Shown here: in pieces, positions 7,237-13,170 of the stretch
Layout of the letters: every line of letters begins with the position of its first letter
Position numbering within the stretch: position 1 is the stretch's first letter
Origin: Candidatus Levyibacteriota bacterium
Lineage (GTDB): Bacteria > Patescibacteriota > Microgenomatia > Levybacterales > UBA12049
DNA: 14,978 nt
Assembly (NCBI GenBank): GCA_016184205.1
Contig: JACPDD010000026.1
Span: 1 to 14,978 of the forward strand
Direction: 5' to 3'
Translations under genes and position numbers: made by a program
Notes under the pieces: model-generated
Seen by the model: the letters and a program-made list of their open reading frames with translations, nothing else
Told to the model about the DNA's origin: nothing
Database searches by the model: none

Positions 7237-8582
7237 AATATTTTTTTGCCTGTTAGGATTTTACGGGTTTCTAACATGGCCGAATAAGTAGCAAGGACAT
7301 ACAGCACGTCGTCTTTCGATGTTTGGAGCGTCGCAGTTTCAACTGCTTTTTTCAAATTGGGTTCAATTTTGACTTTTGACATCTGACTTTTGACATCTGA
7401 CTTTTGCGAGTATTTAATTCGCAGTCCCATATCGTAACACCTATCGCCAGAGATTGTGATTGTCTTTGACTTTTGAACTAGCTCTTCGGCTTCTATATCC
7501 CAAATCCATGAAACGTCGCGTCCGTCCGGAATTCTATCGTTTAGAACAAGCAAAACATCTGGATTTTTCTCTTTTGATAATATTGCCTCAATAGATTGGT
7601 TAAAACTTGCGGGGTTTTTGGAAAGCAGGACAAAAACATTTTTATTTTTATATTTGAGCTTTTCTTGTCTTCCAAAGGCTGGAGAAAAATTTTTAAGAGA
7701 CTGTTCAATTGCTTCCAGTCCGACACCAAAGCCTTCGGTTAAAAGAAGCGCTGCGGCATTAATGTTGTAGCGATTATATTCGCCCAGAAGAGGATTTGGA
7801 AGAGTATCAAAGGAATAGATTAAGGGGTTTGCGAAATTACATTTTGGGCATTTGAATTTTCCAAGGTGGGAATATGACCGGCTTTCAAATTCTAATTTCG
7901 TAGAACAATTTGGGCAATATAGAAAATCCACATCTGAATTTGCCCTCGCGTTAGATAATTTCTTCTTCTGTAACCCAAAATAAAAAGTATTCAAACCGGA
8001 CTTTGCGCTAATAAAGGAGAGCATAGGGTCGTCTCCATTTGAAATAAGCACGGTTTCTTTGGGGAGCCTTTTGAGCGAATCTTGCCACTTGTTGGCAATA
8101 ATATTCACCTCTCCATATCTGTCCAGCTGGTCACGGAACAAGTTTAAGAGGACGATTGACAGCTGACCCCGATTCAATCGGGGTTGACCTTTGACAATTG
8201 ACATTTGGGATAAGATGAGCGGAAGAGAATTTTCATCAGTTTCAAACACAGCAATATCATATTTAATTTTCCCCAAAACGTTTGAATGCGAGATAAGACT
8301 CGAAGCAATTCCGTTAAGAAGATTGGCTCCTTCCAGGTTTCTAAATACCTTTAGCCCTTGTCTTTCAAGCACTTCAGAAATCATCTTTGATGTGGTTGTT
8401 TTTCCATTAGTGCCAGCAATGAGGACTATTTTTAGCTTCGAATTTGCCTTTAACAACTTGCTAACGATGCTAGAATCGATGTTCAACGCAACATGTCCGG
8501 GCCAGGTCGACCCATTCCTCCCCAAAATTTTACTAACAAGAGAAACATTTTTTCCTAGCAGAATAGAAAAAAAATTTAGCAT
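7233..8582 (-). CDS. murT: Lipid II isoglutaminyl synthase, Mur-ligase-like subunit MurT
   Basis: MurT is the ATP-dependent Mur-ligase-like partner of GatD in amidation of lipid II. The 449-aa protein has the P-loop AGTNGKTTTS (57-65), LLNLFRDQLDRYGEV (145-159), a four-cysteine zinc-ribbon insert (Cys223, 226, 245, 248) typical of MurT and absent from ordinary Mur ligases, LGEYNRYNINAA, and the C-terminal LNDRIPDGRDVSWIWD containing the conserved Asp cluster. Length matches S. aureus MurT (about 437 aa) plus two repeat-derived insertions, at residues about 124-142 and 393-404. The first lies just before the conserved LLNLFRDQLDRYGE strand. MurT-GatD implies a peptidoglycan wall with amidated D-isoglutamine. 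ATG 8582 is 6 nt from an extended -10 box, so the message is predicted leaderless. Confidence 0.95.
   Translation of the reverse strand: MLNFFSILLGKNVSLVSKILGRNGSTWPGHVALNIDSSIVSKLLKANSKLKIVLIAGTNGKTTTSKMISEVLERQGLKVFRNLEGANLLNGIASSLISHSNVLGKIKYDIAVFETDENSLPLILSQMSIVKGQPRLNRGQLSIVLLNLFRDQLDRYGEVNIIANKWQDSLKRLPKETVLISNGDDPMLSFISAKSGLNTFYFGLQKKKLSNARANSDVDFLYCPNCSTKLEFESRSYSHLGKFKCPKCNFANPLIYSFDTLPNPLLGEYNRYNINAAALLLTEGFGVGLEAIEQSLKNFSPAFGRQEKLKYKNKNVFVLLSKNPASFNQSIEAILSKEKNPDVLLVLNDRIPDGRDVSWIWDIEAEELVQKSKTITISGDRCYDMGLRIKYSQKSDVKSQMSKVKIEPNLKKAVETATLQTSKDDVLYVLATYSAMLETRKILTGKKIL
7370..7404. repeat. 7-bp period repeat in murT, C-terminal part (TGACTTT / TGACATC)
   Basis: Five heptads alternate, TGACTTT, TGACATC, TGACTTT, TGACATC, TGACTTT, giving a 14-bp unit. 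The + strand is full of TGA, while the coding strand is open in all frames and gives SQKSDVKSQMSKVK (MurT about 392-405). The inserted segment is hydrophilic and is likely a surface loop. Confidence 0.9.
8156..8211. repeat. 7-bp period repeat with a central hairpin in murT (TTGACNN)
   Basis: Eight heptads can be read: TTGACAG, CTGACCC, CGATTCA, ATCGGGG, TTGACCT, TTGACAA, TTGACAT, TTGGGAT. Heptads 2-4 form a perfect hairpin, CCCCGAT-TCA-ATCGGGG (8167-8183). The DNA encodes SQMSIVKGQPRLNRGQLSIV in MurT, where relatives have a short linker. It is the most complex of the arrays, part tandem repeat and part palindrome. Confidence 0.8.
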
Positions 8583-8584
8583 GC

Positions 8585-8613
8585 TTGAATTCTATCATTA
8601 AAACAGGTATAAA
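8585..8613 (+). promoter_or_regulatory. Sigma70-type promoter of the 8621 gene, predicted leaderless
   Basis: TTGAAT (8585-8590), a 17-nt spacer and TATAAA (8608-8613) are followed by 7 nt and ATG 8621. The expected transcription start falls on or next to the A of the ATG. There is no Shine-Dalgarno site. Confidence 0.55.
8589..8597 (-). promoter_or_regulatory. Extended -10 promoter of murT, predicted leaderless
   Basis: On the minus strand TGATAGAAT (8597-8589) matches the extended -10 pattern TGnTATAAT with one mismatch in the hexamer. It ends 6 nt before the murT ATG. No good -35 is seen, which is usual for extended -10 sites. The site overlaps the -35 and spacer of the divergent promoter on the other strand. 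Confidence 0.5.
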
Positions 8614-8620
8614 TCGAACC

Positions 8621-9043
8621 ATGAGCATCGAATGGATAAATCCAGCATATAACCCTGAAGCACAGGAGATAGTAATTAATAGAGACCAGAGACGAGGTGC
8701 TTTAATAGAAGATAAGGGTATTTATGCAGGGTTCCGAGTAACGAACCATGAGGGATTAGAATGGGTAACAATTGACAATTTGGTGGGAGAAGAAAAAATA
8801 CCACTTTGTAATTTATTACTGGGAAACTGTGACTTTGATTTATTAACACATCTAAAACAAGGAGATGCGATGAGAATAATAATTTCAATCAGCTCGGCCC
8901 CAATAGGCTCAAATGGTGAATATAAGAGGGCAATTGCATTAGTTGCCTGTGATAGCGGAATTATATATCTTAGCCCTGGATTTGACTTAATACAATACAA
9001 TCTTGGAAGGAGGGCTCGAAAACCCAGATTATTGCCTACATAG
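8621..9043 (+). CDS. Hypothetical protein, 140 aa, family not recognised
   Basis: I do not recognise this protein. It begins MSIEWINPAYNPEAQEI and has no signal peptide, membrane helix or cysteine motif. It alternates short hydrophobic strands (AGFRVTN, LEWVTIDNLVG, MRIIISISSAP, YKRAIALVACDSGIIYLSPG) with charged turns, which suggests a small beta-rich soluble domain, and ends in a basic tail (GRRARKPRLLPT). I place the start at ATG 8621, not at the in-frame TTG at 8585, because that TTG is the -35 box of a good promoter whose -10 lies 7 nt before the ATG. It diverges from murT across 38 bp, and its last 8 nt overlap the 3' end of htpX, with which it converges. The opposite strand has only short, non-conserved frames, so this strand is the more likely coding one. 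Confidence 0.75.
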   Translation: MSIEWINPAYNPEAQEIVINRDQRRGALIEDKGIYAGFRVTNHEGLEWVTIDNLVGEEKIPLCNLLLGNCDFDLLTHLKQGDAMRIIISISSAPIGSNGEYKRAIALVACDSGIIYLSPGFDLIQYNLGRRARKPRLLPT

Positions 9044-9932
9044 AGCGGAGGATTCGTATGCGCTCTTCAACCGGTGGGTGAGTATTAAAAAGAGAAGCAA
9101 ACATTACCTTTGCATTTTTACCTTTGAAGGGGTTTTCGATATACAGATGTGCTGTGGCATGAGTAGCGGTTCTTGTTGGTGTTTTATCTTTTGCAATTTT
9201 TTCAAGAGCAGAAGCAAGACCTTCCGGGTACCTTGTAAGCAGCGCTCCTGAAGCATCCGCTAAAAATTCTCTTTTTCTTGATACTGCCAGTTGGATGAGA
9301 GTTGCAACAAGAGGGGATAGTACGGCAAAAAATATGCCCAGAGCAAGAAAAATCATCTGTTGATTGCCACTTCCTCCCCTGCTGCGTCCGCCACCAAACC
9401 ACAGACTCCTCATAAAAAAGTCCGCTATTATCACTACGAACCCAACCAGAATTGCCACTATTGCCATGAGTCTTGTATCAAAATTTTTAACGTGAGAGAG
9501 TTCGTGCGCAATAACACCTTCGAGCTCCACTTTCTCCAATTTTTCAAGCAAGCCTACTGTCGCACAAACCACAGCATGCTTAGGATCGCGCCCTGTTGCA
9601 AATGCATTTGGAGAGGAGTCGTTAGACACGTAAACTGCAGGCATGGGCAGACCGGCTCCAATACTTAGGTTTTCAACTATTTTAAAAAGTTCAGGACTGT
9701 CCTCCTTCTTAATCCTCTTTGCATTGGATAATCCAAGAATAATTTTGTCCGAATAATAGTAGCTTGCAAAGCTTATTAAGCCTGCAAAAATAAGCCCAAA
9801 ACCTAAATACGAAAGCCCATATCCAGATGCTTTACCAAAAATATAAAGAAGTGTTGCAATAAAAACTACAAACAGGGCTATTATTAGCCACGTTTTGAGT
9901 TTATTTTGCGAAATAGAGGAATAGATGTTCAT
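9036..9932 (-). CDS. htpX: Zinc metalloprotease HtpX
   Basis: Membrane-bound M48 protease for quality control of membrane proteins, with the active site on the cytoplasmic side. The 298-aa protein has two N-terminal hydrophobic segments (about 14-32 and 39-58). NAFATGRDP follows near 109-117, then the zinc motif HELSH (His143, Glu144, His147), two more membrane segments (about 155-176 and 191-216), and the third zinc ligand Glu222 in SRKREFLAD. It ends with the family tail THPPVEERIRIL. A glycine- and arginine-rich cytoplasmic or loop stretch (GGGRSRGGSG) lies between the last two membrane segments. It starts 12 nt after the lemA stop, behind a purine-rich GAGAAGAG, and is probably translated from the lemA transcript. 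LemA-HtpX pairing is common in bacteria. Confidence 0.97.
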   Translation of the reverse strand: MNIYSSISQNKLKTWLIIALFVVFIATLLYIFGKASGYGLSYLGFGLIFAGLISFASYYYSDKIILGLSNAKRIKKEDSPELFKIVENLSIGAGLPMPAVYVSNDSSPNAFATGRDPKHAVVCATVGLLEKLEKVELEGVIAHELSHVKNFDTRLMAIVAILVGFVVIIADFFMRSLWFGGGRSRGGSGNQQMIFLALGIFFAVLSPLVATLIQLAVSRKREFLADASGALLTRYPEGLASALEKIAKDKTPTRTATHATAHLYIENPFKGKNAKVMFASLFNTHPPVEERIRILRSM

Positions 9933-9944
9933 ACGACACTCTTC

Positions 9945-10496
9945 TCAAAAAGAAACTTTCACCGGGCCTTTTTCTCTCTCAGAGTTTTGGAAGAATTCCG
10001 CAGACTTAAAACCTAACATGCCGGAAATTATTACGTTTGGGAAGATTTGAATTTTAGTATTAAAGTCCATGACAGTCGAATTGTAAAATTGCCTTGCATA
10101 TGCAATTTTGTTTTCCGTGTCTGATAGTTCGTCCGAAAGCCTTAGGAAATTTTCATTAGCTTTTAAATTTGGATAATTCTCAGCGACTGCAAAAAGAGAC
10201 TTCAGGGTGTCTGTTAACATATTGTCAGATTCAGCTTTTTCAGCCGGACTCTTGGCTTTCATGAGCGAAGTTCTGGCTTTTGTGACGTTTTCCAAAACTT
10301 CTTTTTCGTGCTTAACATAGCCTTTTACAGACTCAATTAAGTTAGGAATTAAATCAATTCTTCGCTTCAGCTGCACATCTATATGAGAAAAAGCTTCTAA
10401 GACCCTAACTCTTGCGGCTACGAGGCTATTGTAAAGAAAAAGAAGATAGAAGGTTATAAGAGCAATGGTACCAACAATTAGCCATGTAGAGTTCAT
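9945..10496 (-). CDS. lemA: LemA family protein
   Basis: LemA proteins are single-span membrane proteins with a helical-bundle body. Their exact role is unknown, but they often precede htpX. The 183-aa product has an N-terminal membrane segment (about residues 4-25, WLIVGTIALITFYLLFLYN) and then the conserved block EAFSHIDVQLKRRIDLIPNL with VKGYVKHEKEVLENVTKAR. Later come ENYPNLKANENFLRLSDEL, ENKIAYARQFYN and a C-terminal FPNVIISGMLGF. Length is normal. The ATG at 10496 lies 15 nt after the polX stop and 6 nt after a TATAAT box, so the gene has its own strong promoter even though it follows polX on the same strand. It heads a two-gene unit with htpX. Confidence 0.95.
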   Translation of the reverse strand: MNSTWLIVGTIALITFYLLFLYNSLVAARVRVLEAFSHIDVQLKRRIDLIPNLIESVKGYVKHEKEVLENVTKARTSLMKAKSPAEKAESDNMLTDTLKSLFAVAENYPNLKANENFLRLSDELSDTENKIAYARQFYNSTVMDFNTKIQIFPNVIISGMLGFKSAEFFQNSEREKGPVKVSF

Positions 10497-10502
10497 AACA
10501 TT

Positions 10503-10531
10503 ATTATACCACTAAGACATTATCCAGTCAA
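10503..10531 (-). promoter_or_regulatory. Strong sigma70-type promoter of lemA-htpX, predicted leaderless
   Basis: Minus strand: TTGACT (10531-10526), 17-nt spacer, then TATAAT (10508-10503) preceded by TGG, so both a good -35 and an extended -10. Six nt separate TATAAT from the ATG. The -35 lies in the last codons of polX. This is the best promoter in the window by consensus match. Confidence 0.75.
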
Positions 10532-12281
10532 TAAATTTTTTGGCCGGAAGAGCATTTAGAACATCTTTTTTTTCTGCCCAGCCGCGCCTAGCAACAGATA
10601 CGCCATAAAACATGTTATCCATATGAAATATTGCATGACTGTCCGTGTCAATTACAAATTTAACTCCTGCCTCTTTAGCCTGTTTTACAAGAGTGTCAGG
10701 CAAATCAAGTCTTTCAGGCCAAGCATTTATTTCCAAAGCCTTATTGTGCTTTACGCAAAAATCAAAAATTTTGTTCCAGTCAAGCTCATATCCGGGTCTT
10801 GAATTTAAAAGTCTTCCTGTAGGATGAGCTAGGATTTTGGCTTTTGGGTGGGACAGCCCTTTTAGAACTCTTTTTGTCATTTCTTCCCTGGAAGTTGAGA
10901 AAGAGCTGTGAACAGAAACTATTAAAGCATCAACCAGTTCTATTCCTTTGTCATCAATTGCTAGATTTCCAGAGGCTATTATATCCATTTCAAGCATATT
11001 TATTACTCGAATACTTTTATTACTCCGTTGAAGTTGTTCGATTTTTTTTCTTCTTTTGGACAAAATAGAATAAATCTCACTTTTGGTATGGTTTCCTATA
11101 CTTGGATTGTGGTCGCTGAGACCAACGTATTCGTATCTCAACTCCCGCGCTCGTCTTATCATGTCTTCCATAGAACTATCCCCGTAATCGTGGCTTGAGT
11201 CCAATTGGTAGTTTGTATGAATATGCAAATCCCCCTTAATATCTTTTATGTCTATAAGATTGGGGAGTTCATCTTTTCCTGCAGCTTCTATTTCTCCTTC
11301 GTTTTCTCTTAATTCAGGAGGTATCCACTTGAGACCTAAATAGTTATAGAACTTCTCTTCCGAGGAAAATTCCAAAAGGGGAGAGCCTTTTTTGCTTAAA
11401 AGTTTTATTCCTCGCTCAGACAGAGATAAGTGTCTTTTGAGGGCATATTCCCTAAGTGCCACATTATGGTGTTTAGAGCCTGTAAAATGCTGAAGAAGCG
11501 AGCCAAATTGGCGCGGAGGAAGTATGAGCATATCTACGTGTTTGCCTCCTCCTACAAGGATTGATGCTGTGGTTGGGCCCCTTTCTATGACCCTTTCTTT
11601 TCCCGGAAAAGAAATAAAATAATCAATAACGGCCTCGGTATTTTTAGATGTAACAGCTATGTCCACATCTCCAACAGTCGCATTCATGCGTCTAAGGCTT
11701 CCTAAAGGCTCCGCCCTGATAACATCTTTGTGTTTTCCTAGATATTCGACAATTTCCTTAGCCAAGGCAAAAGCATAAGTGAGTACCATTCTCTTGTTTT
11801 TTGTTGTACCGCTTCTGTATTCATTTATAGCTTGGAGAATATCTGCTTGAGACTTTTTTCCAAATCCTTCAATTCCCTCAATTTTTCCTGAAATAGCAAG
11901 TTTTTTTATGTCTTCAATGACTGTTTTTGGATTTTTGAGATTAAAATAACTTACAAGCTTATTTGCTTTTTTTGGGCCAAAAGAGGGCACGTCCAAAAGC
12001 GGAAAGACTGCAGGAGATATACCTTCAAAAGCTTCTTCAAAATGTTTTACCCTGCCTGTCTTAAACAACTCAGAAAGCCTTTTCTCTATGGTGGGACCGA
12101 TTCCGGGTATTTTTTCAAGAACTCCTTGTTGATAAAGGGTTCTAAGTTCTGTGCTTGCGTGCTCTACAGAGTCGGCTGCTTTAAGATATGCTAAAATTTG
12201 AAATTTATACTTGTATTCACTTTTTATTGTGTAGGCGGCAGCAACGTTTCTTAGAAGTTTTGCTATTTCAACATTATTCAT
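10512..12281 (-). CDS. polX: DNA polymerase X family protein with PHP domain (PolX)
   Basis: Bacterial PolX is a gap-filling repair polymerase with a PHP nuclease domain. The 589-aa protein is full length. The N-terminal 8-kDa-like and fingers regions have helix-hairpin-helix motifs at about 58-62 (IPGIG), 98-103 (VPSFGP) and 137-141. The palm has GSLRR...GDVDI with Asp205 and Asp207 and a third Asp250 in KHVDMLI. The PHP domain begins at about 350 with GDLHIHT (His353, His355), then GLSDHNPS, MLEMDI, VSVHSSF, LAHPTGR and DTDSH, so its metal ligands appear complete. The ATG at 12281 fits the family start (MNNVEIAKLLRNVA) and lies only 5 nt downstream of the tRNA-Asp CCA end, with no Shine-Dalgarno. 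Transcription therefore most likely comes from the tRNA promoter. Confidence 0.96.
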   Translation of the reverse strand: MNNVEIAKLLRNVAAAYTIKSEYKYKFQILAYLKAADSVEHASTELRTLYQQGVLEKIPGIGPTIEKRLSELFKTGRVKHFEEAFEGISPAVFPLLDVPSFGPKKANKLVSYFNLKNPKTVIEDIKKLAISGKIEGIEGFGKKSQADILQAINEYRSGTTKNKRMVLTYAFALAKEIVEYLGKHKDVIRAEPLGSLRRMNATVGDVDIAVTSKNTEAVIDYFISFPGKERVIERGPTTASILVGGGKHVDMLILPPRQFGSLLQHFTGSKHHNVALREYALKRHLSLSERGIKLLSKKGSPLLEFSSEEKFYNYLGLKWIPPELRENEGEIEAAGKDELPNLIDIKDIKGDLHIHTNYQLDSSHDYGDSSMEDMIRRARELRYEYVGLSDHNPSIGNHTKSEIYSILSKRRKKIEQLQRSNKSIRVINMLEMDIIASGNLAIDDKGIELVDALIVSVHSSFSTSREEMTKRVLKGLSHPKAKILAHPTGRLLNSRPGYELDWNKIFDFCVKHNKALEINAWPERLDLPDTLVKQAKEAGVKFVIDTDSHAIFHMDNMFYGVSVARRGWAEKKDVLNALPAKKFIDWIMS

Positions 12282-12286
12282 CAGCG

Positions 12287-12363
12287 TGGCGGGATGGACG
12301 GGACTCGAACCCGCGGCCTCCTCCGTGACAGGGAGGCGCTCTAACCAACTGAGCTACCACCCC
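12287..12363 (-). tRNA. tRNA-Asp (anticodon GTC), CCA encoded
   Basis: A 77-nt cloverleaf on the minus strand. Acceptor GGGGTGG pairs with CCATCCC (one G-U). D arm is GCTC/GAGC. Anticodon stem is CCTCC/GGAGG with loop CTGTCAC, so the anticodon is GTC. T arm is GCGGG-TTCGAGT-CCCGT. Discriminator G and an encoded CCA end at 12287. It heads the polX transcript, separated from its ATG by CGCTG. Confidence 0.97.
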
Positions 12364-12366
12364 AAG

Positions 12367-12410
12367 TTGTTAAGCTTTACAATTTTAACAAATTATTTAA
12401 GTCGAATCAA
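12367..12410 (-). promoter_or_regulatory. Sigma70-type promoter of tRNA-Asp/polX with a start-site palindrome
   Basis: Minus strand: TTGATT (12410-12405), 17-nt spacer, TAAAAT (12387-12382). The start should fall near 12375, giving about 12 nt of 5' leader for RNase P. A 16-bp near-perfect palindrome, TTGTTAAGCTTTACAA (12367-12382), covers the expected start site; it may be an operator or chance in AT-rich DNA. Confidence 0.6.
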
Positions 12411-12428
12411 TGCTTATGAGTTCAAGTC

Positions 12429-12456
12429 TTGATTTTTTCTTTTTCAGTGTTATACT
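12429..12456 (+). promoter_or_regulatory. Extended -10 promoter of the LysM gene
   Basis: TTGATT (12429-12434), 16-nt spacer, and TGTTATACT ending at 12456, which matches the extended -10 form. The start should lie near 12463, leaving a short leader of about 20 nt without a Shine-Dalgarno. A second, weaker TATACA (12469-12474) lies 9 nt before the ATG and could give an even shorter leader. Confidence 0.55.
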
Positions 12457-12483
12457 TTTAGTCTGCCCTATACAAAAACCTCT

Positions 12484-13104
12484 ATGCCAAGAGAAAAAGC
12501 AGCGAGAAATATACAGAAAAAAGTATCAAGGCGCAGTAAGCTACAAAGTTTTAAGCTAAGCGATTCTTACATAAGCTTATTTCTTGGAGTTTTGGTGGTA
12601 GTTATAGTAGCGCTCATTGGTTTTGCTTTTGTGAGGCTTGAGCGAGGGAATAAAGAAACAGGACAAGTAAGTTCCACAAGTACAGTTGCTTCTACTGGAG
12701 AAAAACAAGGGAGTAAAAATTCAAATTTGCCGGAAAAATATACTGTCAAATCAGGAGACGACTTATGGAGCATATCTTTGAAAATTTATGGTTCTGGGTA
12801 TAACTGGGTAGATATTGCAAAAGCAAATAATTTGACTGAACCTAACACAATCTATTCAGGTGCCTTACTTAACATTCCAAATGTTAAACCACTTGCAAAG
12901 TCAGGTGAAATAAAAAGCGTGGAAGCTTCTAAAGCTGAGGCAATCAAAGCCCCGTCATACACTGTTAATGAAGGAGACAATCTTTGGGAAATAGCAGTAA
13001 GGTCGTATGGAGACGGATATAAATGGGTGGACCTGGCAAGAGAGAATAAACTTGAGAACCCTTCCTTAATATATCCAGGAGATATTTTCAAAATTCCACG
13101 TTAG
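12484..13104 (+). CDS. Membrane-anchored protein with two LysM domains
   Basis: The 206-aa protein has a basic cytoplasmic N-terminus (residues 1-27) and one membrane span (about 28-51, SLFLGVLVVVIVALIGFAFV). A Ser/Thr-rich linker (about 60-82) follows, then two LysM domains at about 86-132 (YTVKSGDDLWSISLKIYGSG...LLNIP) and 159-205 (YTVNEGDNLWEIAVRSYGDG...IFKIP). A basic/charged linker joins them. LysM binds N-acetylglucosamine glycans, so the protein likely sits on the outer face of the membrane and holds peptidoglycan. No hydrolase or other catalytic domain is present. The two LysM copies are very alike (IYGSGYNWVDIAKANNL versus SYGDGYKWVDLARENKL), pointing to internal duplication. It is transcribed away from tRNA-Asp. 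Confidence 0.93.
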   Translation: MPREKAARNIQKKVSRRSKLQSFKLSDSYISLFLGVLVVVIVALIGFAFVRLERGNKETGQVSSTSTVASTGEKQGSKNSNLPEKYTVKSGDDLWSISLKIYGSGYNWVDIAKANNLTEPNTIYSGALLNIPNVKPLAKSGEIKSVEASKAEAIKAPSYTVNEGDNLWEIAVRSYGDGYKWVDLARENKLENPSLIYPGDIFKIPR

Positions 13105-13112
13105 TGTATAAT
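13085..13112 (+). promoter_or_regulatory. Possible promoter of the MFS gene
   Basis: TTTTCA (13085-13090), 16-nt spacer, perfect TATAAT (13107-13112) overlapping the end of the LysM gene. It would give a leader of about 50 nt that contains a 10-bp palindrome, GGCTTAAGCC (13122-13131). The -35 is weak, so read-through from the LysM promoter is also possible. Confidence 0.4.
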
Positions 13113-13170
13113 AGAAAAGCAGGCTTAAGCCCCTTTGAAGTTTCCCTGGCTGAAGTTCAATTGACTGAAG

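Noticed and set aside
8585..8620. Longer + strand gene starting at TTG 8585
   Set aside because: This TTG belongs to a TTGAAT -35 box correctly spaced from TATAAA; the ATG at 8621 is at the expected transcript start.
8722..9000. 92-aa minus-strand frame opposite the 8621 gene, as the possible true gene of this locus
   Set aside because: It has no start signal or recognisable motif, while the + strand frame has a good promoter and fills the gap between its neighbours.
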